NCBI RefSeq assembly: GCF_000003815.2
Contig: NC_049993.1
Location: forward strand, 10,784,495-10,848,494
Reading direction: 5' to 3'
DNA length: 64,000 bases
Source: Branchiostoma floridae
Taxonomy: Eukaryota > Chordata > Leptocardii > Amphioxiformes > Branchiostomatidae
The notes below the pieces were generated by a model. That model saw only the letters and a program-made list of their open reading frames with translations. It was not told the DNA's origin and did no database searches. Position numbers and translations under genes: made by a program. Position 1 is the stretch's first letter. Every line of letters begins with the position of its first letter. Shown one piece after another: positions 61,401-64,000 of the stretch.

Positions 61401-63927
61401 CATTCATTGCATGTATAAGAGACGGACGACCAGATGTCCTTTTGCTCGATCCCAAACTTTGGAGCAGCAGGAAGGGAAGTAAACAATTGCCCTCTTCACA
61501 CAAGGTGCCGAGTTCGCTATCAAGGGCAAATGCCTCGTACATTTACGATCAGCCGTATAAATCCCATTCATCGCTGCCGTTCCTAAGCCCTCAATCAGAG
61601 GCTATAGTATCAGATCCTCCAAATCGCCTTCATACTGAGATACTTAGCTTCTCGGTTGAAGACTCGGTAGAGTATGATGACGATGCGTTCAAAATACATA
61701 AGGAGTTCGCATGGCTCCGATTGAGGCTTTACGTCGGGACAATTTCTGCTCTTTTATGCCCTTCATGCGTATAAAATAATTCTTATCAAACGGTTGTGCC
61801 CTTGACACACGTTCAGAACTTCCCCTCGACTGACTCCAGAAAATTACACCAGAAAATTACATCGGCACAGTAGTCCAGCAACCTGAATGGCTTCCATCTG
61901 ACAATGTGTCTGTATTATATGTTGTGATAATCTTTATATTATCGCTTTCTACTTTCCTGTTAATGGTGCAGAATTGCAGACCAAAGGACGTATTAAAAGA
62001 AGCGACTTCTTCAGAAACTTTGCAGCCGGGTGAAGTATCACCGTACATTTTAAAACTTCTACATGTACTCACTTTCTCACCAGTGATCAGTCCATTGCCT
62101 ATGGGCCTTGCCCACTGACCGTGAAATTCCACAAACACAGTCTGCTGGAAACAGGTCAACCAAAACATTTGAAGATCCTCCAAAATTTCCCACGGGTGAT
62201 TCAGGGATTACTGGCTCGGACTGGACACAGGAAATAACTTACATCTTTGACGGGTGGAATGCACGATTATAGTGATTGCATGCATGGAAAATCAAAGTAA
62301 AGCCATTTGCAATCGGATCCTCAATGTCTCAACGTCATTTCACGTAAACCTAAAACAACATTATTCAATCAAAACTGCAAAGGCAACATCAATGAAAAGT
62401 TATGTAGTTGAAGTCCAAGAACGACACATTTGCAATGATTATGAATGAACTACTTTTAATTAGGTGCTACCATCATCTATGAAGAGGAAGGATGCCTACT
62501 ACTTCAGGTACAGTATGGAACACGACGTGTATGTGGCATCGCAGTGGGGGCAGTAGATGGCCAGCTTTGATGTCAACCTTTTTAAAGGGCTTACTTAGGC
62601 CAGCTTCACGGCTCCATGGCCAACATGCCCCCAAGGTAAAATTACACAGCCCCTAGAGTTCAGGCTAGCAAAACTCAGGCTAGTGTGCCAACTCATCAAG
62701 GAATCGCCATGACCTTGCGCAGGGGAATCGTACCTTTAGAGGGGTACACAGTAGCAATGTAGGGGCATCTTGCTAAACCTATACTTCTGAACAATCTCTA
62801 GTGACACAGTATGGCACAATAAGTGCAGCAGTAAGCATTTAAAACACTTGAAGCGAGAAGACAGCGTTAATCATTGTCCGACAGTCGTATTGGAAACCTA
62901 GCGGTCCATGGGGTGGCCATTAGCCATGTAATATGCGGACAGCCATGGGTAGGTGGAACCAGGTCGACCAAAAAATAGTGTGATCTCCGAATTCCCCCTG
63001 GTAATGAGATGCACATGTATGTACAGAGGACTTGGCCTGTGCAGAACAGTCAAAGTTAACTTTCTAATTAAACAAACAGAGTTATAATAAAATTTTCTAC
63101 ACGGAACCTGGAAACGCCTAGAAACTCCCCAAAAGCAAGAAATTGACTCAAATACATATTGAAGTGTGTGCTGTCAAGACTGCAAATATATGCTATTTAA
63201 AAATCACTAGTCCCTTAGTTTGCCATTGTCTGCTCCCTCCTCCATCCGTATAATAACCAGTAGCACATTTATAAGGAAAGCCATTCGACCAACGGATGAA
63301 GGCAAGATGTTCAAATTTCCCATGGGAGCAACAAGAAAGGTGTTTTATTGATATTACTTTCTTTTATTGCGTGCCCGGCTTACTCATATCACCTCGTGTG
63401 TCTTGTGGGCTGCAAGATCTTAATACAACTTTTATGTACATGTACATTTTGATGGCCAGACTAAAGAGATCTTCAATAAGTTTAGAGAGGAGAAACAGCA
63501 TACTTAGAAAGGTTGTCCTTTCAGCATATCCTGTTTATCTTTATCATTTAGGTCAGTGACTCTGTCTTCAGTTGCATGTGTTTCAACTTGTGGAAAGGGA
63601 ACCTTAGCGCTACACAATTGAATGTATCAACCCTGTATCCAATAAATATATTATTACAAGAAAACGCCCTGGATTAGCTCTGTAATTGCTGTGGCTTGAT
63701 TTGATTTTACATGATGAAAAACTAGCCATAAATTCACACCCTGCAACCTAAAACTGTCAAACATGTTTGAAACCACCCTCTTTCCGATTCATCCAAATGT
63801 CAATGACAGTATTCCCTCTAACCAACACAAATCACCCTAATTTTCAGCAAATGCTGTTTTTTTCCTTGGCACTTTCCACAAGACACTAAAATGCCTTAAA
63901 TGTATGTGTCAAAGAGACGTGCTGTTA

Positions 63928-64000
63928 CGTCGATGAAGATTAGACATCCAGGTAATAAGATAGGCAAAAAAGCAGTTACTCAAGTAACTGGATATGATTT
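63928..64000. repeat. Hairpin-bearing interspersed repeat, cut by the window edge
   Basis: TTACGTCGATGAAGATTAGA leads into AAAGCAGTTACTCAAGTAAC and TGGATATGATTT, the same core as at 33195-33275. Confidence 0.55.

Larger units (their letters stand above)
56501..64000. other. Intergenic region
   Basis: I see no gene I can support on either strand. It holds a CAAA-type repeat at 58251-58281, a foldback element at 58298-58440 and a hairpin repeat at the right edge. Confidence 0.45.

Overview
The window looks like nuclear DNA of an intron-rich invertebrate chordate, most likely amphioxus (Branchiostoma). The reasons are a complement C6-like gene split into many small exons, a metazoan nicotinic-receptor locus, a tRNA-derived SINE, a LINE remnant, and many tandem arrays. 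It is a draft assembly: there is a 315-base N gap at 23047-23361 and a degraded cloning-vector polylinker at about 24730-24773. I built the gene models by hand from splice signals and reading phase. In every model the joined exons keep one open frame. I ran no similarity search.

Layout. (1) 1-7315, minus: a type II membrane FkbM-family methyltransferase-like gene with seven coding exons plus a possible upstream start exon. Its 3' end lies beyond base 1. Its introns hold an interspersed repeat, a 1.25-kb DNA transposon with TTA target duplications (Harbinger/Tourist-like), and a LINE remnant. (2) 7380-10228: intergenic, with another copy of the interspersed repeat and a GT microsatellite. (3) 10229-19330, minus: a C6-like terminal-complement gene with 14 coding exons and a 928-residue model. 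Domain order is signal peptide, TSP1, TSP1, LDLa, MACPF, EGF, TSP1, an ephrin-receptor-like Cys-rich module, then an acidic repetitive tail. A 5' UTR exon and a TATA box lie upstream. (4) 19330-25742: intergenic, dominated by a 3.5-kb array of a 12-bp unit between two 294-bp direct repeats. (5) 26986-27963, plus: the last two exons of a tandem hotdog-fold, thioesterase-like gene. (6) 29325-55778, minus: an alpha-type nicotinic acetylcholine receptor locus. One set of four 5' exons (signal peptide through loop A) is followed by two complete, phase-compatible 3' halves, each running from the Cys-loop region through M4 to a stop. (7) 55800-64000: a GC-rich 5' flank, then intergenic DNA with no gene I can support.

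The genes are functionally unrelated and simply neighbours. The most interesting features are the two alternative 3' halves of the receptor locus, which differ in their pore rings, and the C6-like protein with its extra acidic tail and Arg/Pro-rich N-terminus. The 12-bp array should be read with caution because it contains a gap, vector sequence and duplicated blocks.
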